Assembly: GCF_003852525.1 (NCBI RefSeq)
Contig: NZ_QAJL01000002.1
Span: 62,001-126,000, forward strand
DNA from: Pedobacter sp. KBW06
Lineage (GTDB): Bacteria; Bacteroidota; Bacteroidia; Sphingobacteriales; Sphingobacteriaceae
Length of the DNA: 64,000 nt
Direction: 5' to 3'
Shown: piece after piece, positions 17,037-27,027 of the stretch
How the letters are laid out: every line of letters begins with the position of its first letter
How positions within the stretch are numbered: position 1 is the stretch's first letter
Translations under genes and position numbers: made by a program
The notes under the pieces: generated by a model
Seen by the model: the letters and a program-made list of their open reading frames with translations, nothing else
Database searches by the model: none
Told to the model about the DNA's origin: nothing

Positions 17037-18272
17037 TTACAATTTGAAGCCTTTTGGCAGGAGCAATCGGTCTACGATATGAACCGGTCCCATAATCGTA
17101 TTGATATCCGATTCGATGACGCTTGCTGCCGGGTAATCCGATCCTTTTACTTTTACCTTAATAACTCCAGCTTCATTATTGAAATCCAGTGGCATTTTGT
17201 AGGCAGGAAAAGCTACAGGATAGCCGCCGATAACCAGCGTATAGTCGCCCAATACGGTATTATTTAAATCATTGGAATAAAAGTTAGTGACATTGGTAAC
17301 ACCACGGCCGGCATTTGGTTCATCATGAGAAAAGTAGGTCCCCCATCGGTGATAACCAACCAAAGTATCGGTTGCCAGTCCTCCTTTTACGGCATAGGTA
17401 TCCCAATCGACATAAGGTAAGGGATTGCGGTTATTCAATTCCATCATTTCATCTACCGTATTGTATCCCGCCTTACGGAAAGCATCATCGGTGACGGCAA
17501 AAATGGAATGAAAAGTGATGTTATAATCTCCATACTCTCTTACCTTCAAACCTTCCGTAAAATCATGTTGAAAATTCCCGTAAGTCAGTTCTGCAAATAA
17601 GGCATCCGTACGGGCAGTCAGGTCGAGGTACATTCCGAAACGACCATCCTCCCGCAGCACCTCCAAAATCGTCTTTGTTGGTTTGTGCAGAACACGGTTA
17701 ACAGGCAAAAGCACGCCATTTTTTGCAGGAACAGCAGTGGCAGATCCTGCTTTTTTACCATTTACAAAAAGTTCGTTACCACTAACTTTCAGGTATTGAA
17801 GGTAAAAATAAGGAGCAGCTATAGCAGCGCCCGGAAGGGGTGCTTTTACCTTCAGATAGGGGTTTCCCAACAAGGTTTTTCCCGGATAATTGTCTACCCT
17901 GCCCTTCACCTCTTCAGGATTGAAAACTCCGGTTAGTGTGTGGTAAAGCAAAATACTGTCCAATAAAGCCGGCTCCGTACTGTTGATTTTCTCCATCGTT
18001 AGTCCATCAGCAATAAAAGCCTCATTTGTAGGCACGAGCAACGTATAAATTGCCCTATCGCCCTTTTCTTTCATGATCTTATCCATATTACTCCGCTGCC
18101 AGGCGGCTTTGAATATGGTATAAGGAGAAGTATTCAAGACCTCTTTCAGGCTGGCTGTAATTTCCGGATGTGGAACCGGTTGCCCCTCCACCTCGGGCAT
18201 AAACTCTTTTTTTCTACAGGATGCCAGTGTAAAAAACAGCAGGCAAAAAGTAAGTATATGAATTGGTTTCAT
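17037..18272 (-). CDS. fasciclin-domain lipoprotein
   Basis: 411 residues; lipobox LASC (about C19) then RKKEF. The N-terminal FAS1 domain is clear (SPYTIFKAAWQRSNMDKIMKEKG, YTLLVPTNEAF, LYHTLTGVF, NGVLLPVNRVLHKP). The C-terminal half is a more divergent FAS1 domain (RFGMYLDLTARTDALFAELTYG, TFHSIFAVTDDAFRKAGYN, GPVHIVDRLLLP). Divergence of the second domain may reflect a different partner. Middle member of three tandem FAS1 genes in the sigma-controlled locus. Confidence 0.82.
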   Translation of the reverse strand: MKPIHILTFCLLFFTLASCRKKEFMPEVEGQPVPHPEITASLKEVLNTSPYTIFKAAWQRSNMDKIMKEKGDRAIYTLLVPTNEAFIADGLTMEKINSTEPALLDSILLYHTLTGVFNPEEVKGRVDNYPGKTLLGNPYLKVKAPLPGAAIAAPYFYLQYLKVSGNELFVNGKKAGSATAVPAKNGVLLPVNRVLHKPTKTILEVLREDGRFGMYLDLTARTDALFAELTYGNFQHDFTEGLKVREYGDYNITFHSIFAVTDDAFRKAGYNTVDEMMELNNRNPLPYVDWDTYAVKGGLATDTLVGYHRWGTYFSHDEPNAGRGVTNVTNFYSNDLNNTVLGDYTLVIGGYPVAFPAYKMPLDFNNEAGVIKVKVKGSDYPAASVIESDINTIMGPVHIVDRLLLPKGFKL

Positions 18273-18292
18273 TTATTTTGTCTTTAGTTTTA

Positions 18293-19384
18293 TCAATTTT
18301 TTAACGCCTGTTCAGGTCGCAATAACACCCCTTTTACTTCATGCAGCACTCCGTTATCAAACAGGTGATCTGATAAGGCCGGAACATCTGCTCCTGCACT
18401 TCCATAGACTTCATTGGGATAAGAAGGTGCAGTCCTCAGGTTTACACCTCCCGTAATCACTTTTGTAAAAAAGTTTTTCGTTATAGACACAAATGAGAAC
18501 CAGGTATCATTGTCAATCTTTCTGGCCAGAAACTCCTGGCTGTTGTTGACCTTGAATACCTCAAAATCTGAAAGAAAGAAATGGGTTTTCGGCAGGATAT
18601 AACTTCCAAACAGCCGTGTTCCACGATATTTCTGTACGTCCATCTCAGCAATTGAAGCTTCAGTAATCCCCTCTGCTTTCAGACCTTCATTCTCCGGCGC
18701 AAATACCGTGAACGGCCCGGCTGTGGCCAGCTGGTCCCAGAATCCGAATTTCTTCAAACCTGCTACAAAAATGCTGTATTTTGGACGGGCTGCCAACCAG
18801 GCCTGAATGGTCATTACAGGTGTATATTTCATCACCTTATTGAGCATATGCAGGGTTCCGTTCGCCAGTGGCACATCCTTTCGGGTTACCGGAGAACCAT
18901 TGAAATAGAGATCATTCACTGCAAAAGCCTCTCCTCCGGGAGCATACCCTGCCATGGAAGCATAGACCTCGGTTCCTGCCAAAGTTGCATAACGTACGTC
19001 GACCCCATTGTGAGGCATATCGCTAAACAGCAGCCGTCTGGTTAGAATGTGTCTTTCCACAAGACTTTTAAGACTATCCTGATTGATTTTGCTGAAATCT
19101 GAGGGACGGTTGATACCCAATTCCCTAAAGGCAGCATCATTGGGCACCAATAAGGTAAAGGGTCCGTTTTCTTTCAGTTTATCAGTCAGTCCGACTTTTT
19201 CCACAGCAGCGTAAAAAAGGGTCATGTCATAATTGTTCTTTATAAAATCTGTCGCCAGCCTGAAATTTTCATTTTCCTTTTCAATTTCCAGATCATTGTG
19301 CTTGCAGGACTGGAGAACCAGCAGCAAGAATACGGGGATCAGGAGTAATGCCTGTGTTATTAATTTTCTAGTGTTCATTAGCAT
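18293..19384 (-). CDS. fasciclin-domain lipoprotein
   Basis: 363 residues; start ATG at 19382-19384 or, equally possible, the ATG at 19376-19378. Lipobox VLQSC followed by KHND. Two FAS1 repeats: first with NYDMTLFYAAVEKVG, GPFTLLVPNDAAF, VERHILTRRL and NGTLHMLNKVM; second with KYSIFVAGLKKFGF, GPFTVFAPENEGL and NGVLHEVKGVLL. Likely exported to the outer membrane surface. First of the three fasciclin genes, following the 398-residue lipoprotein gene. Confidence 0.85.
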   Translation of the reverse strand: MLMNTRKLITQALLLIPVFLLLVLQSCKHNDLEIEKENENFRLATDFIKNNYDMTLFYAAVEKVGLTDKLKENGPFTLLVPNDAAFRELGINRPSDFSKINQDSLKSLVERHILTRRLLFSDMPHNGVDVRYATLAGTEVYASMAGYAPGGEAFAVNDLYFNGSPVTRKDVPLANGTLHMLNKVMKYTPVMTIQAWLAARPKYSIFVAGLKKFGFWDQLATAGPFTVFAPENEGLKAEGITEASIAEMDVQKYRGTRLFGSYILPKTHFFLSDFEVFKVNNSQEFLARKIDNDTWFSFVSITKNFFTKVITGGVNLRTAPSYPNEVYGSAGADVPALSDHLFDNGVLHEVKGVLLRPEQALKN

Positions 19385-19408
19385 ATTTTTAGAATCTGAT
19401 CTGCATTG

Positions 19409-20605
19409 TTAATAGATAGGTGGGGCATACTTTCGCTGAATCGTAGTCAGGTAAACGTTACCGTTTACAATTTCTATCGTATTCACCGTTGCAAAAGAGC
19501 GGGGATTGTGTATCCCTGAATGAATGTTTATAATCATGTTTGGTAACTGCGCTCCATTGTCATTTCCCTGCAGTGCCGATTTGCCATCCAGCATACAATT
19601 GATCGGGGCCCAGTTTCCATCGGTGTTCATGAGAAAAGGTTCATAAGGATTATTTGCAGGATTCATACCGATCGACATGAGATCAAAACGTTGCCAGATA
19701 TTGGTGTATATCCCATTTGATTTAGGATCGGCAAAGAGTGGAAAGCTATAGTATTTACTCACTTCCAGGACTTCAGAATTCCTTGTCAGCTGTCCCATAA
19801 ACTTATAAGTACTGGAATAAACCGGACTCAGCATCGTTTTCTCACTGGTAAACAGCGATTGAAAAATGTTCATATTGTCTTTGATCCCATACCTCAGTGA
19901 GCCTGATTTTCTATTCGCCTCTTTCAGCTCGTTACTCGATTCCTGAAAACCTTTGGCACTCATGTTATAGAAATTCACATACACCAGTGAATCTGATAAA
20001 GAGAGTTTATGAAAATTTTCTTTTCTCAGGTAGATTCCGTTCTTCTTGGTCAGGAAATTTTTCTGCAGGATGTGCAGCGTATACACCTCTTTTGAGTCCA
20101 GCATAATGGTGGTATCAATCAGTACTTTTTGCTTCAAACGGGACTCCAGATTGAAGAAAGGCACATTATTTACCGGGCGGAACATAAATACAATCCGGTG
20201 TTTTCCGGAAGGAATCTGTGCCCAGCTGCTCAGATCGAATCCATTCAGTACAGGCCCTACCAGGACGTTTTCCTTTCCCGGATATTCCGGATTTTTGTAA
20301 GAAATACTGCTGCCTACATGAGAAGGATATGGAGGCGCATAAGGCTCCCGCTGATCGAGAAAATCACCTTTAATCCCTGCTTTGACCGGCATTCCGCTCT
20401 GATCCATTTCAGGATCAATGAGCATCGTCAGGAAAGGGACTTCTTCATCTTTATTCTCCAGTCCGACAACATAATTCAGGTTATTGAAGACCCTTAAATA
20501 AGCAGGATCATCTATTTTTGCATAATCAACTTTGCTACATCCACTGGCAAAAAGCAGGAGGACCGCAGCGCAGAACAATATATTTTGTAATCTTAATTGT
20601 GGCAT
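19409..20605 (-). CDS. lipoprotein of unknown function in the sigma/TonB locus
   Basis: 398 residues; lipobox LLFASGC (about C23) then SKVDYAK. Beta-rich: strands such as YLRVFNNLNYVVGL, KHRIVFMFRPV, VYTLHILQKNF, LVYVNFYNMSAKGF. The strand-turn pattern recalls DUF4397-type lipoproteins such as its upstream neighbour, but I cannot assign the family with certainty. No catalytic motif. Flanked by 7 bases upstream and 24 downstream, so part of the operon. Confidence 0.72.
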   Translation of the reverse strand: MPQLRLQNILFCAAVLLLFASGCSKVDYAKIDDPAYLRVFNNLNYVVGLENKDEEVPFLTMLIDPEMDQSGMPVKAGIKGDFLDQREPYAPPYPSHVGSSISYKNPEYPGKENVLVGPVLNGFDLSSWAQIPSGKHRIVFMFRPVNNVPFFNLESRLKQKVLIDTTIMLDSKEVYTLHILQKNFLTKKNGIYLRKENFHKLSLSDSLVYVNFYNMSAKGFQESSNELKEANRKSGSLRYGIKDNMNIFQSLFTSEKTMLSPVYSSTYKFMGQLTRNSEVLEVSKYYSFPLFADPKSNGIYTNIWQRFDLMSIGMNPANNPYEPFLMNTDGNWAPINCMLDGKSALQGNDNGAQLPNMIINIHSGIHNPRSFATVNTIEIVNGNVYLTTIQRKYAPPIY

Positions 20606-20612
20606 AATGCTT

Positions 20613-22295
20613 CTATTTATTGTGTTTCACAATGATCATTTTTGCTTTTCCGGCATCAGTTGCGGAAGCCTTAGTACTTCCCACCAATGCGATGGTATAA
20701 AAACCAGGCTCATGATTGGGCAGCTCTCCCCTCACATACAATTCAGGTCTGGCGATGAGACTTCTGCCGGTCAGCACTGGTATGTCACTTGCCCAGGTTC
20801 CAGGAACTACTGAAGGTGAAGAGCGAAAAGCCATCATCTGATAAGGCTTGGCATCGAAGAAAGGCCTGATGTAAGGCGCTACCGTTGCCGGAATCCCTGG
20901 TCTCAGGTTATTCACCGCTACCGTATTAAATCCGTACAAGCTGGAAAATGCCTGCGCATTGTTTGTGGTCATGGTGAGGTAAGGAACATCCGGACAAAGG
21001 TTCAGGAAACGGATTCCGAAAGGATATTCCAGTGCAAATCTTGATGAAGAAGCATCATCTCCCGCTTCCCCAACAAATACTCCACTCAAATCATTGGCAA
21101 CTGCACTGATCGTGGTTTTCCCGTTTGCATCCGGATGAACCCAGAAAGAGAAATTGGTATTGGCATCCAGCTGAAAGGCTTTTGTAGCCAGTACTGTACC
21201 TGAAGCATCAACAGCCTCGACGTTGTATGCACCAACGATGAGACTTTGGTATGCCGTATGTGCCGTATAATCCATAGGCGCATCCAAAACTTTACCGTTG
21301 ACCAAGACTTTCATTCCCTTTGTACCTGGAACTGCATTTACAGCCTGAACCCTTCCATATGTCAGGTTCAAAGGTTCAGAGATGTCATTGATGATGCGGA
21401 ACGAATTCTGATATCCTTTCACCGTCTCTCCCGGATTGCCGCTTCTATAGGGAATTTCAAATTCCTTCGCTGCCACTACAATGGTATAAACTCCTCCGGG
21501 TGCATAAGTTTTTACCGGGGAATAGGTCAGTGTGGTTCCAAATATCGTTGAGCTTGTTGCATCCAGGACATCCGGTCCTCCGCCAGAAATCTGAATGCCA
21601 TTTTGCGTCAGTACTTTTAACTGGGCCGTTCCATAAGGAAGCTCTATATATTCAGAATATTGTCCCGGGAGGATGTTACTGGTTTTGCTGCTTACTGCTG
21701 TTCCATCCGCCCAGGTCAGGCTCATCGGGCCCAACAGGTCTTCCATTCCCTGATCGGGAAGAACCTTTGCAGCAAGGTTTAAGATTCTGACCTTAAAATT
21801 AGAAGGGTTGGCAGGGGAAGCGACCGATCTGGGTATTTTGACAAACGGAGGCTGTCCGGTTACCCTGAATGTCTCGGTAGGCAAAAGGTAGTAATCTGTT
21901 CCTTGCTGAAGTTCTTCTCTGACTTCAAATTCCAGCGGGTTTTTTAAAGGATTATAAATTTTGGTTTCCACCAATACCTTTGCAGTCCCATTATTCAGAA
22001 GACTTTGAGGGATATACCAGGTTGTCCCTAACCTGCCATTATCAGGAAAATAAAGTGTTCCCGGATACAGTCCTCCATTGGGATCATTTGGTGCCCTGAC
22101 CACATAATTTGTCAGGGAGTCCCCATTCAGCTGGAGCTGATTGTAACCGCCAAGGTTGATCAGTCTTACTGTCGAATTTTTGCGGGCATCCGTTACTTTA
22201 CGATTGTCAGATTGAAAATCTGTTTTATCCTTCTTACAGGCTACTATGGCCAGCAAAAGAACAAACAGCATATATTTTTTTAGTGCTTTCATCAT
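20613..22295 (-). CDS. DUF4397-like lipoprotein
   Basis: 560 residues; lipobox AIVAC (about C20) then KKDK. It carries repeated beta-sandwich-like units with the motifs VRLINLGGYNQLQLNGDSL, VRILNLAAKVLP, FRIINDISEPLNLTYGRVQAVNAVPGTKGMKVLVNGKVLD and IRFLNLCPDVPYLTMTT, which resemble DUF4397 domains. Likely exposed on the cell surface. Its ATG overlaps the stop of the STN receptor gene (TAATG), so translation is coupled to that receptor, which suggests a physical partnership. Confidence 0.78.
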   Translation of the reverse strand: MMKALKKYMLFVLLLAIVACKKDKTDFQSDNRKVTDARKNSTVRLINLGGYNQLQLNGDSLTNYVVRAPNDPNGGLYPGTLYFPDNGRLGTTWYIPQSLLNNGTAKVLVETKIYNPLKNPLEFEVREELQQGTDYYLLPTETFRVTGQPPFVKIPRSVASPANPSNFKVRILNLAAKVLPDQGMEDLLGPMSLTWADGTAVSSKTSNILPGQYSEYIELPYGTAQLKVLTQNGIQISGGGPDVLDATSSTIFGTTLTYSPVKTYAPGGVYTIVVAAKEFEIPYRSGNPGETVKGYQNSFRIINDISEPLNLTYGRVQAVNAVPGTKGMKVLVNGKVLDAPMDYTAHTAYQSLIVGAYNVEAVDASGTVLATKAFQLDANTNFSFWVHPDANGKTTISAVANDLSGVFVGEAGDDASSSRFALEYPFGIRFLNLCPDVPYLTMTTNNAQAFSSLYGFNTVAVNNLRPGIPATVAPYIRPFFDAKPYQMMAFRSSPSVVPGTWASDIPVLTGRSLIARPELYVRGELPNHEPGFYTIALVGSTKASATDAGKAKMIIVKHNK

Positions 22296-25200
22296 TAAAA
22301 CAAATTATAAGTGAAACCCATCATAAATTCGCTGCCACGTTTATAACCGCGGTTCAGGTATTCCTTTCCATACCAGGTACCACCGGTTCCGGGATTGGCA
22401 TAAACTGTTTTGACAGATGGGTTCAGCAGGTTTTTCATGTAACCTTTAAAAATCACGTTCTTAAAAATCCGCTGACTGAATACAAAATCAAGGACCGGAA
22501 CCGGACGGGTATATAAGTCTGGCTCGCCGGTCAGGTTGATCTGTACCAGACGTTCGCCTACCATGTTAAAAGTTCCGGTAAGACTTGTTCCCGAGCGTTT
22601 GTTGTTATAGTTCAGCCATCCGTTAAGGGAATATGGTGCCTGTTCAAACAGCGGGCTATTGCTTGGCGTATGTCTGTCGAGGGAACGGTTTGCTTCCAAG
22701 CGCTCCGGTGATTTTTTAATCTGACTTTGGGCAAGTAGTAAATTAGTTCCGATAAAGAAATTCTGAAGCGGGTCCCAGATTCTGCCCAGGTCTTTTACGA
22801 TTTCCAGTTCCAGTCCCCATACTTTACCAATATTGGGATCATTTTCGAACCTGATGGTTGGATATTCCGGGTAAGTTGCAGCCAGACCACTCGTCTGCAG
22901 GCTGAATACTTTATACAATTGGTTTTGAATCCGTTTTCCGAACAATGATACCGCAATCACCTCTCCGTTGTTCGGGAAATACTCCCAACGGAAATCCAGG
23001 TTTTGTGTATACTGGTTGATCAGGTTTGGATTTCCGACTACCAATCCCATCTGGAAGGCATCAAATTCGAAAACGTTGGTGATCTCTCTGAGTTCAGGCC
23101 TGGCCAATGTGGTATTGTATCCTGCCCTGAAATTCATTTTATCTCTGAAGTTGTAAGTCGCGTTTAAGGAATAGTAAGGTTTGTATCCTGTTTTGTACAC
23201 AGAGTTAGGGCTCGTTAAAGACAATGGAATCCTTGTTCCCCCTGTTCCCGGAGTAGTTAATGCAGGATCTAAAAACACACCTGCCGTATCTACTGCAGAC
23301 TGGATATTCGTAGATTCAAAACGTAGCCCTCCGGTTAACCTCAGGTCTTTTGTAACTTTCAGGTCGACCATGGCGTAGGCCGCCTTGGTTTCAAAGAAAC
23401 CGGTATAGTTGTTCGGGGATTTCTGACTATTGTATAAAAATCCTCCTACCGGGGCTGCACCTTCTCCGGTACCAGGAGCCATCGGGCGAATTCCGATCAC
23501 TTCCGGTCCTACCAGTCGGTCCAGGTTTCCTTCTACTTTGTACAAAGGCAATGCGCCTAAAGAAGAGAAGTTAGATCCCGGAAGAAACAACACATTCTCC
23601 GTAAAATCACGGTCGCGGTTCAGGTAGTTTACCCCGGTTTTAAATTCCTGCTTGTCACCAAAAAGTTTAAAAGGAATACTGATGTCTGCTTTATAGTTAT
23701 AATTCTTCTCATCCAGGTTTCTGTAACGCCGGCCGTTAGGCTCTGCCTGGATAATGCCATATGCACCAAATCCATTCACATAACCCGACGACAATGCATA
23801 TAAATGATCTGAGCTCATCTGATCATTGATCCCGTTAGGACCGGTCGCTGGTCTGCCGTAATAAGCCTCCCCTTTTGGCATGTAATCAGCCAGGGTTACA
23901 AAGCGGTAATCCGGATCGTTTTGACCTGCCCTGGAAGAAGCGATGTTATAACTTAACCTCGGGGAATACTCACCCGTCAGGAATTTATGCTCTCCCTGAA
24001 GGTTAAAAGTATTGAGTTTGCGGTAGGACTGTTTAAGCGAATATATCGTACTGCGGACATCACCAGGCAGGCCGGTGTATTCATAGCCTCCGAACATATT
24101 GGTTGCCTGTGTTTCCCCACCCCAGCTGCCCAGGTATTGCATACTGATTTCATGCTGCGGGCTAAAGCGGTAAGTTAAACCTAATAAAGTTCCATAATTC
24201 AGGGTTTCTGTTCCTGTATTCTCTTTATAGGTTTGGTATTTACCCATATATAAGCTGTTTGGGGTAATGTAGTTAGGTATATTCCTTGGGCTGCTCACCT
24301 GAGGATTACCTGTTACCACTCCCTGATAAATGCTGTATTGCTGAATGTCACCACCAGCAATATCTGTAGTGCGGCGGTAATAGTTCCCGCCTGCAATGAC
24401 GCCGAGTTTATGTTTTTTAAACAAAGTATAGCTGTTTCCGAAAGTCGCAGAGTACAATTGGTTCAGGGGACTTTGTTTGTAGCGAGTGGTCATGACCGGA
24501 TCGAAGCCCTGCATGATTCCATTGATCCTTTTCACTTCCTGTTTCATTTCCGGGCTGTATCCGCTGTTGGCGATCATGCTCTGGATTTGCGGAAGTCCGC
24601 CTTTATATTGTGTGGCCAGATTTAAGAAATCAGCAGATAAGTTTTTCTTGTTGATTTTATCACCAAGGAAACCCATATCGCTATTAAAAAAGCTGTTGTG
24701 TTTTCCGCCGATTCCGATATTGGAATTGAAACCCGATTGAATGATCACATCAAAGACCATACTGTCTGGTACAGATTTCGTTTTCAGCTCTACAATTCCG
24801 GCAGCAGCATCTGCAGGTTTATCCGGGGTTACTGTTTTATAAATCGTGATGTTGTCTAAAAGTGAGGCTGGAACCAGGTCCAAAGGAATGGAACTGCGGT
24901 CCGGATCAGAAGAAGCCAGACGAACACCGTTTAGCTGCCCGATTACACTTCTATCGCCTAAACCACGGATGGCTACGTATTTATCATCGGTAATCGTTAC
25001 GCCGGAAACCCTTTGCAAGGCCTGGGTCGTGGTGATACTTCCGGTACGTTCGATCTGAACTGCTGAGATGGCATCCTGTACAATGGCCGATTTTTTACGT
25101 TCGTCCAGAATGGCAACCTCAGTATTTGTTTTTCTTCTGGCCTGAACGGTCACCTCACTCAGCTGGGTGGAGGAAGCCGTTAAATTGATGTTCAGCTCTT

Positions 25201-25783
25201 TTGTCGCCGCATCCACCTTAATTTCCCTGCTTTGGTAACCCATATAAGAAACGACAAGAATACCTCCACCTTCGGGAACCGAGATTTTGAATTTACCGTT
25301 TACATCTGTAGATGCAGCGGTATTCGTTCCTTTCAGTTTCACACTTACGCCGATGAGGGTTTCCTTACTTTTTGCGTCGCTCACTGTTCCGGTAACGATG
25401 ATTGGAACAGGTTTGCTGTCAATCACCACATAACCTTCTACCAGTTTATATTGTAAACCAGTATTGGCCAGCAGTTTACTGATCGCTTCCCTGACACTGA
25501 TCTGTGCGGCAACGAGCGTAATATTCTTCTTTTCCCTTTGCATAGATTGCTCTCTCAGGGAAAACCGGATGTTTCCTACCTTCCCGATTGCAGACAATCC
25601 CTGTGCTATGGTCACATTTTCTAACCGCAGGCTTATTTTATGATCAAGATCCTGACTCTTTACATTACTGGCCATCAGGACACTTATAAAAGTAAGCTGG
25701 GCCGCAATGAGGATAAAAGAGCATTTCATAATAAATCGAATTGAAGGATATAGTTTTAATCCTTTTTGCATATTTTTGAACAT
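22295..25783 (-). CDS. TonB-dependent receptor with STN signalling domain
   Basis: 1162 residues. After a long signal region (hydrophobic to about residue 42), residues 50-110 form an STN (secretin/TonB short N-terminal) domain (HKISLRLENVTIAQGLSAIGKVGNIRFSL...), as in transducer receptors such as FecA. A carboxypeptidase-regulatory domain follows (VTGTVSDAKSKETLIGVSV), then a plug (EVTVQARRKTN; VAIRGLGDRSVIGQLNGVRL) and a barrel ending MMGFTYNLF. The STN domain contacts FecR-type anti-sigma factors, and a FecR and an ECF sigma gene lie upstream, so it is probably both transporter and sensor. Ligand unknown. Confidence 0.93.
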   Translation of the reverse strand: MFKNMQKGLKLYPSIRFIMKCSFILIAAQLTFISVLMASNVKSQDLDHKISLRLENVTIAQGLSAIGKVGNIRFSLREQSMQREKKNITLVAAQISVREAISKLLANTGLQYKLVEGYVVIDSKPVPIIVTGTVSDAKSKETLIGVSVKLKGTNTAASTDVNGKFKISVPEGGGILVVSYMGYQSREIKVDAATKELNINLTASSTQLSEVTVQARRKTNTEVAILDERKKSAIVQDAISAVQIERTGSITTTQALQRVSGVTITDDKYVAIRGLGDRSVIGQLNGVRLASSDPDRSSIPLDLVPASLLDNITIYKTVTPDKPADAAAGIVELKTKSVPDSMVFDVIIQSGFNSNIGIGGKHNSFFNSDMGFLGDKINKKNLSADFLNLATQYKGGLPQIQSMIANSGYSPEMKQEVKRINGIMQGFDPVMTTRYKQSPLNQLYSATFGNSYTLFKKHKLGVIAGGNYYRRTTDIAGGDIQQYSIYQGVVTGNPQVSSPRNIPNYITPNSLYMGKYQTYKENTGTETLNYGTLLGLTYRFSPQHEISMQYLGSWGGETQATNMFGGYEYTGLPGDVRSTIYSLKQSYRKLNTFNLQGEHKFLTGEYSPRLSYNIASSRAGQNDPDYRFVTLADYMPKGEAYYGRPATGPNGINDQMSSDHLYALSSGYVNGFGAYGIIQAEPNGRRYRNLDEKNYNYKADISIPFKLFGDKQEFKTGVNYLNRDRDFTENVLFLPGSNFSSLGALPLYKVEGNLDRLVGPEVIGIRPMAPGTGEGAAPVGGFLYNSQKSPNNYTGFFETKAAYAMVDLKVTKDLRLTGGLRFESTNIQSAVDTAGVFLDPALTTPGTGGTRIPLSLTSPNSVYKTGYKPYYSLNATYNFRDKMNFRAGYNTTLARPELREITNVFEFDAFQMGLVVGNPNLINQYTQNLDFRWEYFPNNGEVIAVSLFGKRIQNQLYKVFSLQTSGLAATYPEYPTIRFENDPNIGKVWGLELEIVKDLGRIWDPLQNFFIGTNLLLAQSQIKKSPERLEANRSLDRHTPSNSPLFEQAPYSLNGWLNYNNKRSGTSLTGTFNMVGERLVQINLTGEPDLYTRPVPVLDFVFSQRIFKNVIFKGYMKNLLNPSVKTVYANPGTGGTWYGKEYLNRGYKRGSEFMMGFTYNLF

Positions 25784-25852
25784 TACTGGTTTATTCGCTG
25801 CGAGGCGATGATCTGTTAAAATTCCGTAGCTGTTTACAGGTACGGGTTGCTT

Positions 25853-25924
25853 TAAACCGTTAGGACGTCGAAATCATACGGTTTATGGACATTAAATTCG
25901 TTCCCTGCCCTTCCAGGCGGGGAA
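25853..25924 (-). promoter_or_regulatory. two hairpins in the leader between fecR-like and receptor genes
   Basis: An 8-bp perfect inverted repeat TAAACCGT (25853-25860) / ACGGTTTA (25878-25885) and a GC-rich hairpin TTCCCTGCC (25901-25909) / GGCGGGGAA (25916-25924) lie in the 212-base gap. They could set relative levels of regulator and receptor by attenuation or RNA stability, or mark the start of a separate transcript. Confidence 0.4.
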
Positions 25925-25995
25925 TGTTTGTTTGTAGACAACCTTACATAGCTTTCCTTTCCTGATTTGTACGATTCATTATCTGATTTGTACTA

Positions 25996-27027
25996 TTAAT
26001 TAATTGAGACATTCCGAGCGCTGATATGGTATTTGAAATGGCCTGTTGCAGCCAGTATCTTCATGATTTTGTTGAGGGGAACATCGGCCTGCAGGACAAC
26101 TGAAATCTTTTCTTTTGCTTTTTCTTTGTGATCAAAGCTGATTTCCACATTATACCAGCGTTCCAGTTCCGTCGTAATCTCTTTGAGGGATTGATTGTGA
26201 AAGACCAGGCGTGCGGCTTTCCATCCGCTGATCTCATCAATTTCCGCAGTTGCAGTTTTAACCACTCCCTGATCGTAGGTTACTTTTTGTCCTGGAGTCA
26301 GAACAGCGAGTGATTTACTTCGCTCTTTTATATATTCATCCACCCTTACTTTTCCCGTTGCCACTGCTACGGTTAGCGGGCGGTCTTTGAAAGCATCAAT
26401 TTTAAAGGAAGTTCCCAGGACCCTGGTTTGTATCTTTCCGGTATGAACAATAAAAGGTTTCTTCGGATCTTTTGTAATTTCAAAAAAGGCTTCACCTTCC
26501 AGTTTTATTTCGCGGGACTTTGTTTCAAACTGCTCAGGAAAAGTGATCCTGCTTCCCGCGCCAAGATAAACAGCAGAGCTGTCCGGCAACACAATCCTTG
26601 AACGTTGTCCTCGGGCATTCTGAATCTCACGCATAGCGATCTGCTCCGCTACCGGAGTTTTTTTAAACTGGAGAATTCCATAAGTACCCAGTCCGAGGAA
26701 GATCACCGCTAAAACTGCAGCGTAACGTAAATAGGTCCTGCGTTTGATCACACGAACGTTATTTTCTTCTTCTTCCTCCTGATGAAAACGCTGCGCTTCC
26801 TCCCCTTCCAGTTTTTGGTAAAACTGTTGCAGTTTTTCCTGCAGGTGTGGCTGATCCGTATTTTCTTCTGCTTCCAGCCCTGTCCAGGTTTCCGACAGCA
26901 GCTCATCAAAAATTTGTTGTGTACCCGGAACCAACATCAATCTCTTTACTTCCTTCATCTCTTCAGACGTACAGTTGTGATTGAGGTATTTTCTAATCAG
27001 GGTTTTATCTTTATGCTCTGGCTCCAT
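25996..27027 (-). CDS. FecR-family anti-sigma factor
   Basis: 343 residues. Residues 1-95: cytosolic sigma-binding part (KTLIRKYLNHNCTSEEMKEVKRLM), very acidic/Gln-rich before the membrane. A transmembrane segment follows (YAAVLAVIFLGLGTYGIL, about 102-119). The periplasmic FecR domain has RGQRSRIVLPDSSAVYLGAGSRITFPEQF and EGEAFFEITKDPKKPFIVHTGKIQTRVLGTSF. The C-terminal part (LKEITTELERWYNVEISFD) is the DUF4974-like domain that meets the STN receptor. Upstream is the ECF sigma gene, downstream the STN receptor. Confidence 0.93.
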   Translation of the reverse strand: MEPEHKDKTLIRKYLNHNCTSEEMKEVKRLMLVPGTQQIFDELLSETWTGLEAEENTDQPHLQEKLQQFYQKLEGEEAQRFHQEEEEENNVRVIKRRTYLRYAAVLAVIFLGLGTYGILQFKKTPVAEQIAMREIQNARGQRSRIVLPDSSAVYLGAGSRITFPEQFETKSREIKLEGEAFFEITKDPKKPFIVHTGKIQTRVLGTSFKIDAFKDRPLTVAVATGKVRVDEYIKERSKSLAVLTPGQKVTYDQGVVKTATAEIDEISGWKAARLVFHNQSLKEITTELERWYNVEISFDHKEKAKEKISVVLQADVPLNKIMKILAATGHFKYHISARNVSIN

